Assembly (NCBI GenBank): GCA_002751075.1 | Contig: NAOQ01000197.1 | Span: 22,872 to 38,057 of the forward strand | From: Ichthyophonus hoferi | Lineage: Eukaryota; Opisthokonta; Ichthyosporea; Ichthyophonida; Ichthyophonidae | Reading direction: 5' to 3' | Length of the DNA: 15,186 nucleotides | Part shown: positions 1-10,100 of the stretch, piece by piece | Numbering within the stretch: the first letter of the stretch is position 1 | How the letters are laid out: each line of letters opens with the position of its first letter | Program-made: the position numbers and the translations under genes | The notes under the pieces: generated by a model | The model's input: only the letters and a program-made list of their open reading frames with translations | Database searches by the model: none | Told to the model about the DNA's origin: nothing

Positions 1-12
1 GGGTTTTCCACG

Positions 13-121
13 TCATAGGACTTTTTTTTTTTTTTTTTTGTTCTCCCCATCATCTCGGTCAGAGCTCTCAACAACCTCTACCTCGAGATTTTGTTTAATT
101 GTAGAAGATGACTGGAGGCCC
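13..121 (-). CDS. 3'-terminal exon of an unidentified gene, acidic then poly-lysine tail
   Basis: Read on the minus strand, an acceptor (GATAACAG) at 122-129 is followed by one base completing a codon and then 35 codons and TGA at 13-15. The peptide begins GLQSSSTIKQ, runs through an acidic stretch (EVEVVESSDRDDGE) and ends NKKKKKKVL. The six lysines come from an uninterrupted run of 18 T on the plus strand (22-39). Acid-then-lysine tails are common at the ends of nuclear and nucleolar proteins, but I do not recognise this one. Codon composition (GAG, GAC, GGG) is much less AT-rich than the flanks, which supports coding. The homopolymer makes the final frame fragile: one base fewer would read KSPMTWKT and stay open to the window edge. 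Upstream exons should lie to the right. Confidence 0.5.
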
Positions 122-675
122 CTGTTATCAGTTTTTTATGTTACTACAAAGATAAAAACTCAATTAGTCATGTTTTTTGACAATTATATAAGATTTAAAA
201 AGATCATATGAGGCTAACTAGGTCAAATTCATAATATGCTTATGCGTGAAAGTGAAGTTAAAGTTCTGCCATTAATCAAATTAATGTATATTCTGTGCAA
301 GCTGGGAGGCAAGGTTATCCTTAAGAAGACTATTATAAGGGAATTTAATCTAAAGCCTTTTGGTATATTTATACCTTTATTTTTGCGTACCTGTATTTTT
401 CTATTTTATACATTTATACTTGGGTGTCTGTTAGAAGGGAATTGAACGAAACTTTAAAGATATGAATATAGACAAGGGAAAGGATAGCAAAACAATAAGT
501 AGCGTAGTACGCAATGAAACAAAAGGAATGTTCTGGTATGTGCATGTGTATACATACGTTTATATACACTTGTACACTACAGGATTGCATCTAAGCCTTC
601 TTTAGCCTTTGGTAGTTCAAGATCATTCCCACTTTGTTTTAGAGTACATGTAATATTAACTCATTCATTGTTTAC
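122..675. other. AT-rich non-coding stretch, probable intron of the minus-strand gene
   Basis: If the exons at 13-121 and 676-735 belong together, this is the 554-base intron between them. A 69-codon plus-strand open frame at 236-445 has no family signature, and its composition matches the surrounding AT-rich DNA. I see nothing else. Confidence 0.3.
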
Positions 676-735
676 CTTTGTAATAGGAATGTTGCTAACC
701 TGGGTGTGGTTTGTGAAAGAAATGCAATTGGAAGG
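676..735 (-). CDS. Possible internal exon of the minus-strand gene
   Basis: On the minus strand the acceptor GGCTTACAG is followed by 60 bases ending in AG before the donor GTAAAC. In the frame that starts one base in, it reads LPIAFLSQTTPRLATFLLQ with no stop. It enters and leaves in phase 2, so it joins in frame to the terminal exon (AG+G makes Arg) and to the candidate exon at 2096-2180. A second frame of the same exon is also open, so the call rests on phase compatibility and splice signals only. Confidence 0.27.
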
Positions 736-1539
736 CTGTAAGCCCTTAAGGTAAAGGCCGTAAAACTATGGGTATACGCGCACAACATATTCCTGAACCC
801 TAACCACTTGGTAAAAGGACCCTGAATCTATACGGTACATTTTATCTAAAAGTTTGTTACATTACATTTCCCTCGTCATAATTGGATAATCGTGTTGCGA
901 GCCAATTTAATCAATATGTTCATCTATTTTAATCAGAATTATCTAATTTTAAAATGTTTCATTTAAAATAATCAAGCAAAAGAAATTTAGCTAAACTCAT
1001 ACCACATGCAATAAAAACAAAGGAGTATTTACCAACTCCAGAAGACCTAAATTATTTAATTGGCTTAATTGGTCTCATCGACTTAATCTACGATTATGTC
1101 TTATAATACAAGATTTAGCGATTAGTCTTCCGTTGTATTTAGGCTCGTGCGTCATTTTCAGGATAGCGGCTAAAAATAGAGACAGGTTACCCTATATTTT
1201 TCCCGTTTCTTAAAATAGCCTAGCTCTAAAGCCACTTCTTCCCTAATATATTATCTCTTAGAAATTATGATGCGTGTAGATGTATACTAGAACACCTTGA
1301 CAATGTATTCAGAAACTACATAGGAACACCTTTCATTTCTATTAAAGAATTTTACTTGCTTTGGTAGGAAAAAATTAAAACGCAATTTTTAGGATCGACC
1401 AAATTTCCTCAAAGAGATAAGATATTTACAGGATATCATAGTCTGATGTTTTCTTTACGCAAAAATATAGTCAACAGATACTGTATTATAAGAGCTTATT
1501 AAATAATTGTATTCATCAATCAACTATCCTTGATGAGCT

Positions 1540-1612
1540 TAAAACAAATGAAAAGACAAAAATCAACAATCAACAACAAAAAATAAATAAATAAAATCAA
1601 CCAATTAAACCT
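1540..1612. repeat. A/C-rich low-complexity tract
   Basis: About 70 bases made almost only of A and C with AAT/CAA units (ATCAACAATCAACAAC, then AATAAATAAATAAA). It has no terminal repeats and no linked open frame. It may be an old poly-A-like tract, but nothing upstream identifies an element. Confidence 0.5.
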
Positions 1613-1662
1613 AAAGATTGTGTTATCAGTTCGTGTGATTGATTTATTTTAAACAACTTTAG

Positions 1663-1697
1663 CCAATCAATAAACGTTGGAGGATTTTGGGCGCAAA
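1663..1697. promoter_or_regulatory. CCAAT motif next to an E2F-like GGGCGCAAA motif (weak)
   Basis: CCAATCA at 1663-1669 lies 16 bases before TTTTGGGCGCAAA at 1685-1697. CCAAT (NF-Y) and E2F-type motifs are typical of cell-cycle gene promoters such as those of cyclins A and B. The second motif departs from the TTTSSCGC consensus by one extra G. The site is 2.4 kb from the cyclin start codon. An acceptor just upstream of that ATG suggests a 5' UTR intron, so a distant promoter is possible. No transcription start can be seen here, and a chance match is quite likely. Confidence 0.15.
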
Positions 1698-2095
1698 GTA
1701 ATGCAAAACTGCTCCCACATAGTTTCATGATTGATTTTTCGACATAATTATGAAGAAAAATGAGTAGTTATTAAACATATTAATTGATTTTATGCAGTTT
1801 TGTGATAAAAAATAGAGTTAAGTTGAGCATTAACAACATAACTGACTTTAAGGTATTCATGGTTACACCTTTACAGGTTGGTAACATTGCATTCAAATAT
1901 TTTATTGAATTATTTACATTGCTGGTCTTATAAAAACTATAACGTTAATGCATTGACAGTTATAGGTTTTGAGTTAAATTTGTTTTAAAATATTTTAAAA
2001 GCATAAGCATTAACCTATTTTTATGTGTTAAAAAAACGATCTCCAGTGACTATTTCAACAGACCATTTATTATCTACGTTTCTGTATTCACTCAC

Positions 2096-2180
2096 CAGCA
2101 TATACTATCTCTAATAATAAGATGCAGCAGATAACTCTGAACAAAGATTAAAATGGAAGAAATTGGCACAATTGTCCACC
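2096..2180 (-). CDS. Possible internal exon of the minus-strand gene, hydrophobic helix
   Basis: On the minus strand, acceptor CTTATATAG leads into 85 open bases that end at a perfect GTGAGT donor. The peptide is WTIVPISSILIFVQSYLL followed by HLIIRDSIC. It is rich in aliphatic residues and could be a packed helix of a helical-repeat protein or a membrane segment. Entry phase 1 and exit phase 2 are compatible with the candidate exons at 2389-2413 and 676-735. No family was recognised. The strong donor and the length without stops in AT-rich DNA are the evidence. Confidence 0.3.
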
Positions 2181-2388
2181 CTATATAAGATGTTATTATA
2201 TAAAATTGAATAACCTCTTGATATCTTTATTGTTTTAATTCACCACGATCTATAATCACTATAACCAGACATATTATGTAAAACTAATTATATGGATGGA
2301 ATAATAAAAGTATTATTGCCTTCCAGCTGTCTTTTCAAGTGGAAGCAGTTTTTCTTTTTCTTTTTGTTTTATGTAGGTATATATTTAC

Positions 2389-2413
2389 CAGCAACATATT
2401 GGTACACGTTATT
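2389..2413 (-). CDS. Possible 25-base microexon of the minus-strand gene
   Basis: On the minus strand, acceptor TATCCTAG is followed by NNVYQYVA plus one base of a Gly codon and then donor GTAAAT. Phase 0 in and phase 1 out fit the exon at 2096-2180 and the candidate at 3164-3215. It is too short to trust alone. Confidence 0.18.
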
Positions 2414-2855
2414 CTAGGATATATTTATTTTCCATGGTATTTATCTGTCATATATAGTTATGTATACCATATAAGAAAAGTGACTATGGTCATTGTTATT
2501 TAATTAGTTAATACGGAGTTCTGATGTATTGTATATATAAAATGTTATATTTGAAAAGTAAAAAATGGTTCTGTCTAAGACAGATTGGAAATTCTTGATT
2601 CTGTGGTGATATTGAATAACTGCTATACAGGTTTCACCCTAAACTCTGTGCTTGTAATATTCGGCTATCACCTTAAATATGAATAAGATAATTATAATTA
2701 CTATACAGGCTAAAATCGGTATTTATCTTTTAGAGTATTTATTGTCACCAATGATAATCATTAACTAAAATTATATATACTATCAAAGTATATATTAGAG
2801 CTATGTGTATAATCAGTAAGGTAGACTTAAAGATTTAGCAACAGATATGATGTTA

Positions 2856-2886
<31 letters not shown>

Positions 2887-3163
2887 TTCAACTCAATTTG
2901 TAAATGTTATATATTTGCATATTTTTATGTTATATATACATATTATGGTCTAAGCACAACGGTACGTGTTTATTGCTGAGTTAAGTTTATTTGGAAAGAG
3001 TACATAGGAATACTTACTTCATACTTAATGTATTTATCAAGATGTATATTTGCTTAAAGGTAGTTAAAAGAAGAAAAAAAGTATCGAAGGAAGGGTATTG
3101 GGGAATTTTTAAAATGAATCAAATATCTAATGAAATAACTGCATAATTTCCCCTATTATCTAC
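2414..3163. other. AT-rich stretch without a supported gene
   Basis: Contains the (TA)n/(T)n tract at 2854-2888 and a weak minus-strand splice-bounded candidate at 3018-3052 (acceptor after a pyrimidine run, NIHLDKYIKYE, donor GTAAGT). That candidate competes in phase with 3164-3215, so it is not called as a gene part. Nothing else was recognised. Confidence 0.3.
2854..2888. repeat. (TA)12 microsatellite followed by (T)11
   Basis: Alternating TA from 2854 to 2877 runs directly into T from 2878 to 2888. It is a simple sequence likely to vary in length between individuals. Confidence 0.9.
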
Positions 3164-3215
3164 ATTATAGATGGCAGCCAATAACATAGCAAAGACTGGA
3201 AATAACTGCTTTGCA
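3164..3215 (-). CDS. Possible internal exon of the minus-strand gene
   Basis: On the minus strand, acceptor TTATCCAG is followed by one base and 17 codons reading AKQLFPVFAMLLAAIYN, then donor GTAGAT (same form as other donors here). Phase 0 out fits the microexon at 2389-2413. The peptide looks like an amphipathic or buried helix. It lies inside a region (3171-3500) that is unusually free of stops on both strands, so several frames look protein-like and the frame choice is uncertain. Confidence 0.22.
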
Positions 3216-4118
3216 CTGGATAATACGTTATGTACCCAATATCAAACCATTGCAAATTCAATACCCAATGGTAATATTACTTATTTCTATTTTAAAACTT
3301 TAATGCAATTTCGTTATATAGAAATGCAATACTCATATTTGGTGCATAGTGTATTTATTCTGGGTTGTTTGAATGCTTCAAATATAGATAACATTTTGTG
3401 TTGTCTGTGGCATTTTACAATACTACAAAATATACAAAATGAACTTATATTTTGTATCTGGTCAGCTTTTAACTTATCTATTAACCTCATTAATTTATAA
3501 ATTATTAAAAGGTTATTCGTTTTACACTCACAATAACAAATACTCTTTTAGTGGTTGCTTTGGTTTAGATTTTCCTATCTAGAAATTAAGGAACACATTT
3601 GGGGTTGATGCTATTATATAGTTTTTTATTTAGTTAGTCAATAAGCATATATGAATAGAAAAAATAAATATTAATAGTAATAATTAATAATATTTAAAAG
3701 CCAGTCAATACGTATACAAATAATCATTTTAATACACATTTTAGCAATCTTGTCTTTATCCTTTGTTCTGTAGTTTTTGCTGTTTAAGCCTTAACTTTTT
3801 AACTGTTGTATCTTTACTAAAACAACTCAAATGCTTGATACTGTATGGTATGCACAAATACAGTGCATTATTTTCATACGGAGACCAGCAATTGGAAAAA
3901 AATAATATTTAATATGATTTTCAATTTTTAATATTCAATATTGTATAATGTAAAAAAAAGGCAATCTTACAAGGAAAGGTTCAAACAAAAATAATGTTAG
4001 CCCCAATTTTGTTTTGAGAAATAAGCTTTAAATAAAAAGAAAAATACTCCTAAACTACGAATTATGCTTCAAACAATTCATTGTAAATTTTAATTCATAT
4101 TTATTAGTGGCTACAGAT
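3216..4118. other. Upstream region of the cyclin gene, no confirmed exon
   Basis: Holds most of a 109-codon plus-strand open frame (3171-3500) with no family signature, overlapped by minus-strand open stretches. From about 3600 the sequence is plain AT-rich DNA. A good acceptor (GTGGCTACAG) ends at 4116, two bases before the cyclin ATG. The real transcription start and a 5' UTR exon are therefore probably in this stretch or further left, but I cannot place them. Confidence 0.35.
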
Positions 4119-4181
4119 ATGGATCAGGAAGAGAGAATGCCTATGGAAAATCTTCTAAACAGAGTGCCATCAGCGTCTGAA
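4119..4181 (+). CDS. Cyclin exon 1 (first coding exon)
   Basis: Reads MDQEERMPMENLLNRVPSAS then E and ends at donor GTAAGC, phase 0. ATG at 4119 follows an acceptor at 4116, so a 5' UTR intron is likely. It contains RMPMENLLN (residues 6-14), a close variant of the destruction box RxxLxxLxN with Met in place of Leu. Confidence 0.7.
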
Positions 4182-7100
4182 GTAAGCCACTATTAATATT
4201 TTCTTCTTTCTATTGCATTTTATTACATTGCGCTTCAGTTAGTAAATTGGTCCAGGGTTCTAGCATTTTAGCTCCTACATCTTCTGTTAAGTAGATATTC
4301 GAATTGTTTTTTTTTTATTTGTGGTGAGTGTGAACTGGAAGGCCTGGTAACAATATGTAATCATTGGTGAATAAACGAGAGATGATTTTCTTAAGGTTGT
4401 TTTTTTTTTGTTTTTTTTTTGTTTTTGTGAATAGTGTCAATTAAGAGAAGGTGTAGATCATAACCTTTATAAAGAAAACTAAGGTATCTTTTTTTGTTTA
4501 TATATATTGGCTATTAAATTTATTGCATTTTAAATCACATCATAAACCATACTATACTATGCTGTTGTTATAATAGTATATCTATTACAGAATATAGATA
4601 AGTAGAAAAAGGATGTGTTGCAACATACCTGAAACGCATTCCATGCTTCTCAATATAATTATGCTTTTATATTGAATTGCATAACTGGTATGCAAATTGT
4701 ATGACTTTTATGCTAATTTTTAATAATATGTACTTGGATAATGTTGAAAAAAGAATATAAGATCTTTCAATAGTTATTATCGTTAATTTCAGCCTGCTTA
4801 GTAAGTATTACACTTATGTTCAGGGTGACCACCGCCTATTGCAAGTAGATAATTTACCTTACAAACTGTATAGCCTTTATTGAGTATCATTATAGAATCA
4901 AACGTTTTTAATATCTCTCAGACAAACTTTTTTATATTTTCTAAATATGGTATTTTACACATAGAATACTTTAAACCTCAGTATTACTTAATTAAAAAAT
5001 TATAAGTATATATATTTTGCCTATGTTGCATAGATAGTTAATTTGACCGGTATTCTTACATAGAATAATGCAATTGACCAGTGGAATAGAGGGACCATTA
5101 TCCAATATATTTCTGTAGTGTCAGTTATAATAACCTATATACTATGTGCATAAAAATAACAATCTGTAAATAAAACTATTGCTTATTCTTTATTTGAACT
5201 GACCAGTATGAACATTTTGGGGTTAACTGTAAATTTAGTCAAACACGAAGTTGTGTTTCAAATCATTTTAATAGTATTCTACCCCAGTATAATACAATGT
5301 CTTTTGTATCTAAACTGGAATTGTCATGTATATTGATATAATCACAAATAAATATATACATAAAAGACAATTTTATTATACCTTTATTTATAATAGAATA
5401 TTTTACTTGCAGTACACTATTAAATCTATCGTACTAATTAATACCAAGCAATTCATATTTCAGCATTATTGTTTTGATCATAGGTTATACCCTATAGAAA
5501 AATGTAAACATACTATTTTCATAACTAAGCATATAAAAAGGGTTTTACACCTTTTCGTTTTGTCATGATTCATAGTAAGCGCCTATCAATGATATCAAAG
5601 TATTTGTTTTTCAAAAAAAAATTTATATGACTATATAATACGTAACAGTTAAGATTGTATGTTATATTATGATAGGAGAAAGAGTTGAGATAGGAAAGAA
5701 TTTAAAATTAAATATCCAATACTGGGTAGAAGGTCAGGGTGTAGGGTCTCATGAGAAAGAGTATTGATAAAGCTTAAATGGAAAAACATAATTATAATTA
5801 AAAGTGCGTAACCAATTAATATATATAGTGATATTTATGCCCATACACAGCATGTAATAGATTATAATGCTTTTTAATTTAAGACAATGCATTAAAGGTT
5901 GGGAACACGCCACTCTTATTTGAAACCAAATTAGATATATAAACATTATTTCATTGGTAGCAGATCAACTAATTAAATATACGTCCCTTGTAGGCAAAGA
6001 AATGTATAGGAAGAAAAAAGAAAGGAGCCAATGACATTCACTCTTATGAGGAAAGGCTGGCCAATAGAAATGATCAGCCTAATGGAAATATTGTCCCCTC
6101 TACTATTAGTAGCAACAGAGGAAATATACCTGATAGGTCCATGCCGCATACTAATTATACTCAAATGATACAAACAGAAAATAATTATCATTCCAGAGTT
6201 ATAGATTGTTATAAAAAGTATTCCAGAACTATAAACGGCCAATCATGTTTAATCCGAAATATCAACGCACCAATAACAAAAGAGGTTTCTCCAAATGAAA
6301 AGGGTAATCATATGATAGTTGATAGTGATAATAATAAGGAAATGTACAAAATACTATTACAACAAGAGGTATGTATAGAAGGAAGGTCATTGAACATGAA
6401 CTTGGTTTTGTTTTGGCTATTGTTGGTTTTGGTTGACTCGTTCATTAGTCACTAGTGTCCCTACATTAAACAACTTAAAGTTATTTCTGTAGATCCCCAT
6501 AAACATGTTTCCAAACATGATTGTTATTGGTGTAATGTATCCTACTGTTTACTATAGGTGCAGGATGGCTGTCGGCTAATTACAATAACAGGATTTACAT
6601 TGTAAACTTATATTTTATTGGTTAATTCTACCTTTAATCCGGTTTAGAGTCGGCCAATCATACCACATACAGACTGTAATTATCATTGGCATTCTTGTGT
6701 GATATATATATATGTAGTGTACATGTAGTGTATATATATAGTGTGATATAGTGTATATATAGTGTGTATATGGTATATGTATAGTATATATATAGTATAT
6801 ATAGTATATATATATTACACCTCGACTATACTTACCTTTATATAGAGTATAATTTAATTGCCATACATGAAACAGCCGTCTGAACATTAGTTAAGTTAAC
6901 TTTTATTATTCTTTGAAATTAGAAAAAGAATGAAAATAATTATATAAAGCTAAGCATACTTTGAAACCTTTCAATGGTTAATAATCCCATTTGTTGCTAA
7001 TTAATTATGGACTTTTTGGGGGTTTTACTGTTTAATTTATATCAATCCATCTTATATATATATTCTATTTAGTACTATATTTTTGATTTCTACATATTAA

Positions 7101-10100
7101 TTATTTCCCTCTTTAATATCTATATTTAATTGGCTTTTTAGTTATATAAATATGTAATTTATACTGAAGTTTCAAGATACCTGATTGAAACACCTATTAC
7201 AATACCACTCAAAGAGAAGTTTCTAATTATTAACTGCAACAATACTCTGCTCTGATATTGTGTTAATGGGGTAATATTTATTAATTTTTATATTATATTC
7301 ATTGTATTATGTTGTATTATATTATATTATGCTGTACTATATTGTATTGCATTTTATTATATTATAATATACTATATTACATTGTATTTTTTATATTTAA
7401 TTATATTATACTATTTTATATTAATATTACCACAGATACTGGTTCGCTTCGACCCGCAATACATATTACACCACAGGAATATCACCGGCCATATGAGAGA
7501 GGTTGTAATTGATTGGCTGAATGAGATCCAGGTAGGAAGGATGTAATATAGATTGTTTATGGGTATGCAATAAATATAATCATCGGCATAGGCCTATTAT
7601 GATATATATCCTATTAATACACATTAAATAGAAACGTCATACATATAAACACTATAGTCTACTTTAACATACGTTCTTATATTTTTGTGTATAAAGGTAA
7701 AAATTTAAATAATTAAGCTAATAGATACAACGCATTATTACAAACATCTGTAAAAATGCAGAGGATTTGAATAAAAGTTTGATGGGTTTTTTAAATACCA
7801 AGTCAACCAATAATATATTGGCTTTTATAAAATTAACAATATTTAAGGAAGGAGATTATCTAATAAGAAATAAACAAATATTTCAAAACAAGCATTAGAT
7901 TGATCAATGTCAAATGTGCTATAATATTATATTGACACAGTTTTTCACTCTCCAATAAAATGAAATTGTCCATTTTAAAATCATGTTGCAATTATAGAAT
8001 CAAATCATTGTTTTACATGCAATTAACCCAATTAGATGATGCGTAAAATGATTTGATGTATTAATAATTACTCAATGGCAATAGCTACGTGTGAGATGGG
8101 GGTAGAGATGGGCTAGGACTGCATCTCTCTTTCCAAGGGTACTATATAGCATAGTGGGATAAGATTGGGAATGATTGGGTCTGTGTCAGGCCTGGGTTTA
8201 TTTCGTTATATAATATTCACTGACCATTATGAATTTCTCAAGCTACTGACATATTAATCAGTAGGTTGATGTGTTTTTCACTAAGAGGTAAAGGATATGA
8301 TTTACTTGGAGTACAATATAAGCCATTATATAAATATAATAAATATGCAAAGGTGGGTATATCATTCTAATTAAAAAGTGAGGCTAATATAACAGATTAC
8401 ACTGAAAATACGTCACGAAACACTTCATATTGCAGTGGCAATCTTAGATCGCTACCTCAGCTCTGATTGGTCAATTCCTAGATCAAGGTATGAGTAATAA
8501 TTGATAAATAAATATTTACTATCTCCCGGTTAGTCTTAATTGCTATCTATATATTCACGTTCAAATGGATAACGGTTGTTATTGGATGCCAGCGTACTAT
8601 GCAATGTTTAAATGAAAATAAATTTGGACTATGATATGACAGGGTATGATATGTTGTGTTATGTTCTAATATGTTATTTTATGCTATAATATGATATGAT
8701 ATAATATGATATGTTATATGCTATGTTATATAATGTTACACTACGTTATGTTATGTTATGCTATGTTTTGTTATGTAATACAGTGCTTTGTTTTTATACA
8801 TTTTATTGCATATGATTATCAACTTCTTTTTGAACTACATCCCATTATTGTTTTGAACTCATATTTACATATGTTTTCTTCAAAATGTTTACGATCCATT
8901 TATTGCAGTCAAGGGAATAGTGCTTAGTAAAAATACTTGGAAGTTTATCCTAATAATAAACTATATTAGGCTGCAACTTATAGGGGCAACCAGCTTGTTA
9001 ATAGCTACTAAACTGGAGGAAACCAATCATACTAGTAGGTTAAATGTAATTCTTTTACTGATTAGGCAATTAGTATTGAATTACATATTTTTCTTATCAA
9101 TATAATAATAAAGGAAATTGCTGATTTTTACTAATTATTAAAGAGTTTATATTAATTAGCCATATATAATATCCTTGTATGGTATTAACTCTATGGATAC
9201 CAATTAATTTCAATTTAGAATTTAAAAGAAATAAAAATGATAAGATCTGGTTATTCTATTGTATTATGCAAGTGTAAATTACTAATAAAGGATCAGATTT
9301 AAAGAATAGCGTATCTACTCCTTTTAAAATACTAAAATAAAAAAAGGGTAAGAGTAACTATAGCAATAGTATTATATTATATTATATTGTGTTTCAATGT
9401 TTATTCGCTTCCTTTCATTAGATTTTTATTTAATCACTCAATAGTACTACATATATAGTTAGATGTAAAAAACAATTGCCATCATAGTATAGCATACGAA
9501 CTGTTAAGGTTTTAAATTTTAAATTGGCCAATTGCATTTATATATTATTAATATAACAGTGGTTGATTTAACAGAGATCTCCCAGTTGGTGTTACTGTGC
9601 GATCAAGCTTACACAGCTAATGAGTTTATTGCCTTAGAACAGGTACCATTCCTAGACTCTCAATTTATTTATATATACTAACCTATTAAAAATTAACAAG
9701 AAAATGCAATTGGGTTAAATGTGATTAATTAGATACTATAAAATAAAATGTGCTCTATTTCTGACAATCACTTTTGTTAGATTAACGTGTTTCATATTCT
9801 ATAGGCTTAATATTCCTGTTGCAAGGTATGATAACGTAAAATACAATGCAGTGCAATATAATAAAATGCCATATAATACAATATAACATAATATATTTTA
9901 GTATATTACAATAAATATAGATATATTGTGATTAATATATTGTGTTATATATCCAAGTACATTCTAATATTAATAATATTGTATTCTGCAAAATAAATAC
10001 AATCACAGTTAATCGCTAATCAAAATAAACAAATTTCCAAATGCCAATCTATTGCCTCTCACTAACCCATCATCTCCTTATATATATAGACAATGCTTAC

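Larger units (their letters stand above)
736..2095. other. Long AT-rich stretch without a supported gene
   Basis: This would be an intron of the minus-strand gene if 676-735 and 2096-2180 are both exons. It contains an A/C-rich low-complexity tract (1540-1612) and a small GC-richer spot near 1663-1698 with a CCAAT motif. No open frame with family resemblance was seen on either strand. Confidence 0.3.
6369..7435 (+). other. Cyclin intron 2 (1,067 bases)
   Basis: Donor GTATGT, acceptor TTACCACAG. Contains two tandem arrays: a GTGTATATATA-type repeat at 6701-6816 and a pentanucleotide array at 7301-7390. A minus-strand open frame across the first array (6615-6887) is a by-product of the repeat. 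Confidence 0.8.

Noticed and set aside
236-445. 69-codon plus-strand open frame
   Set aside because: No family motif, base composition like the surrounding AT-rich DNA, and it lies between two better minus-strand exon candidates.
5326-5568. 80-codon plus-strand open frame
   Set aside because: Tyr/Ile/Lys/His-rich text typical of translated AT-rich intron; inside cyclin intron 1 with no match to the cyclin family and no supporting phase.
5749-6242. Two minus-strand open frames (65 and 89 codons)
   Set aside because: The first is intronic; the second is antisense to the clearly coding cyclin exon 2.
6615-6887. 90-codon minus-strand open frame rich in Tyr, Ile, His, Thr
   Set aside because: It is the translation of the GTGTATATA tandem repeat in intron 2.
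7309-7512. 67-codon plus-strand open frame
   Set aside because: Its first part is the ATTAT array; its last part is cyclin exon 3 in the wrong frame.
8706-8927. 73-codon plus-strand open frame
   Set aside because: Its first part is the ATGTT array and the rest is intron 4; it lacks cyclin similarity.
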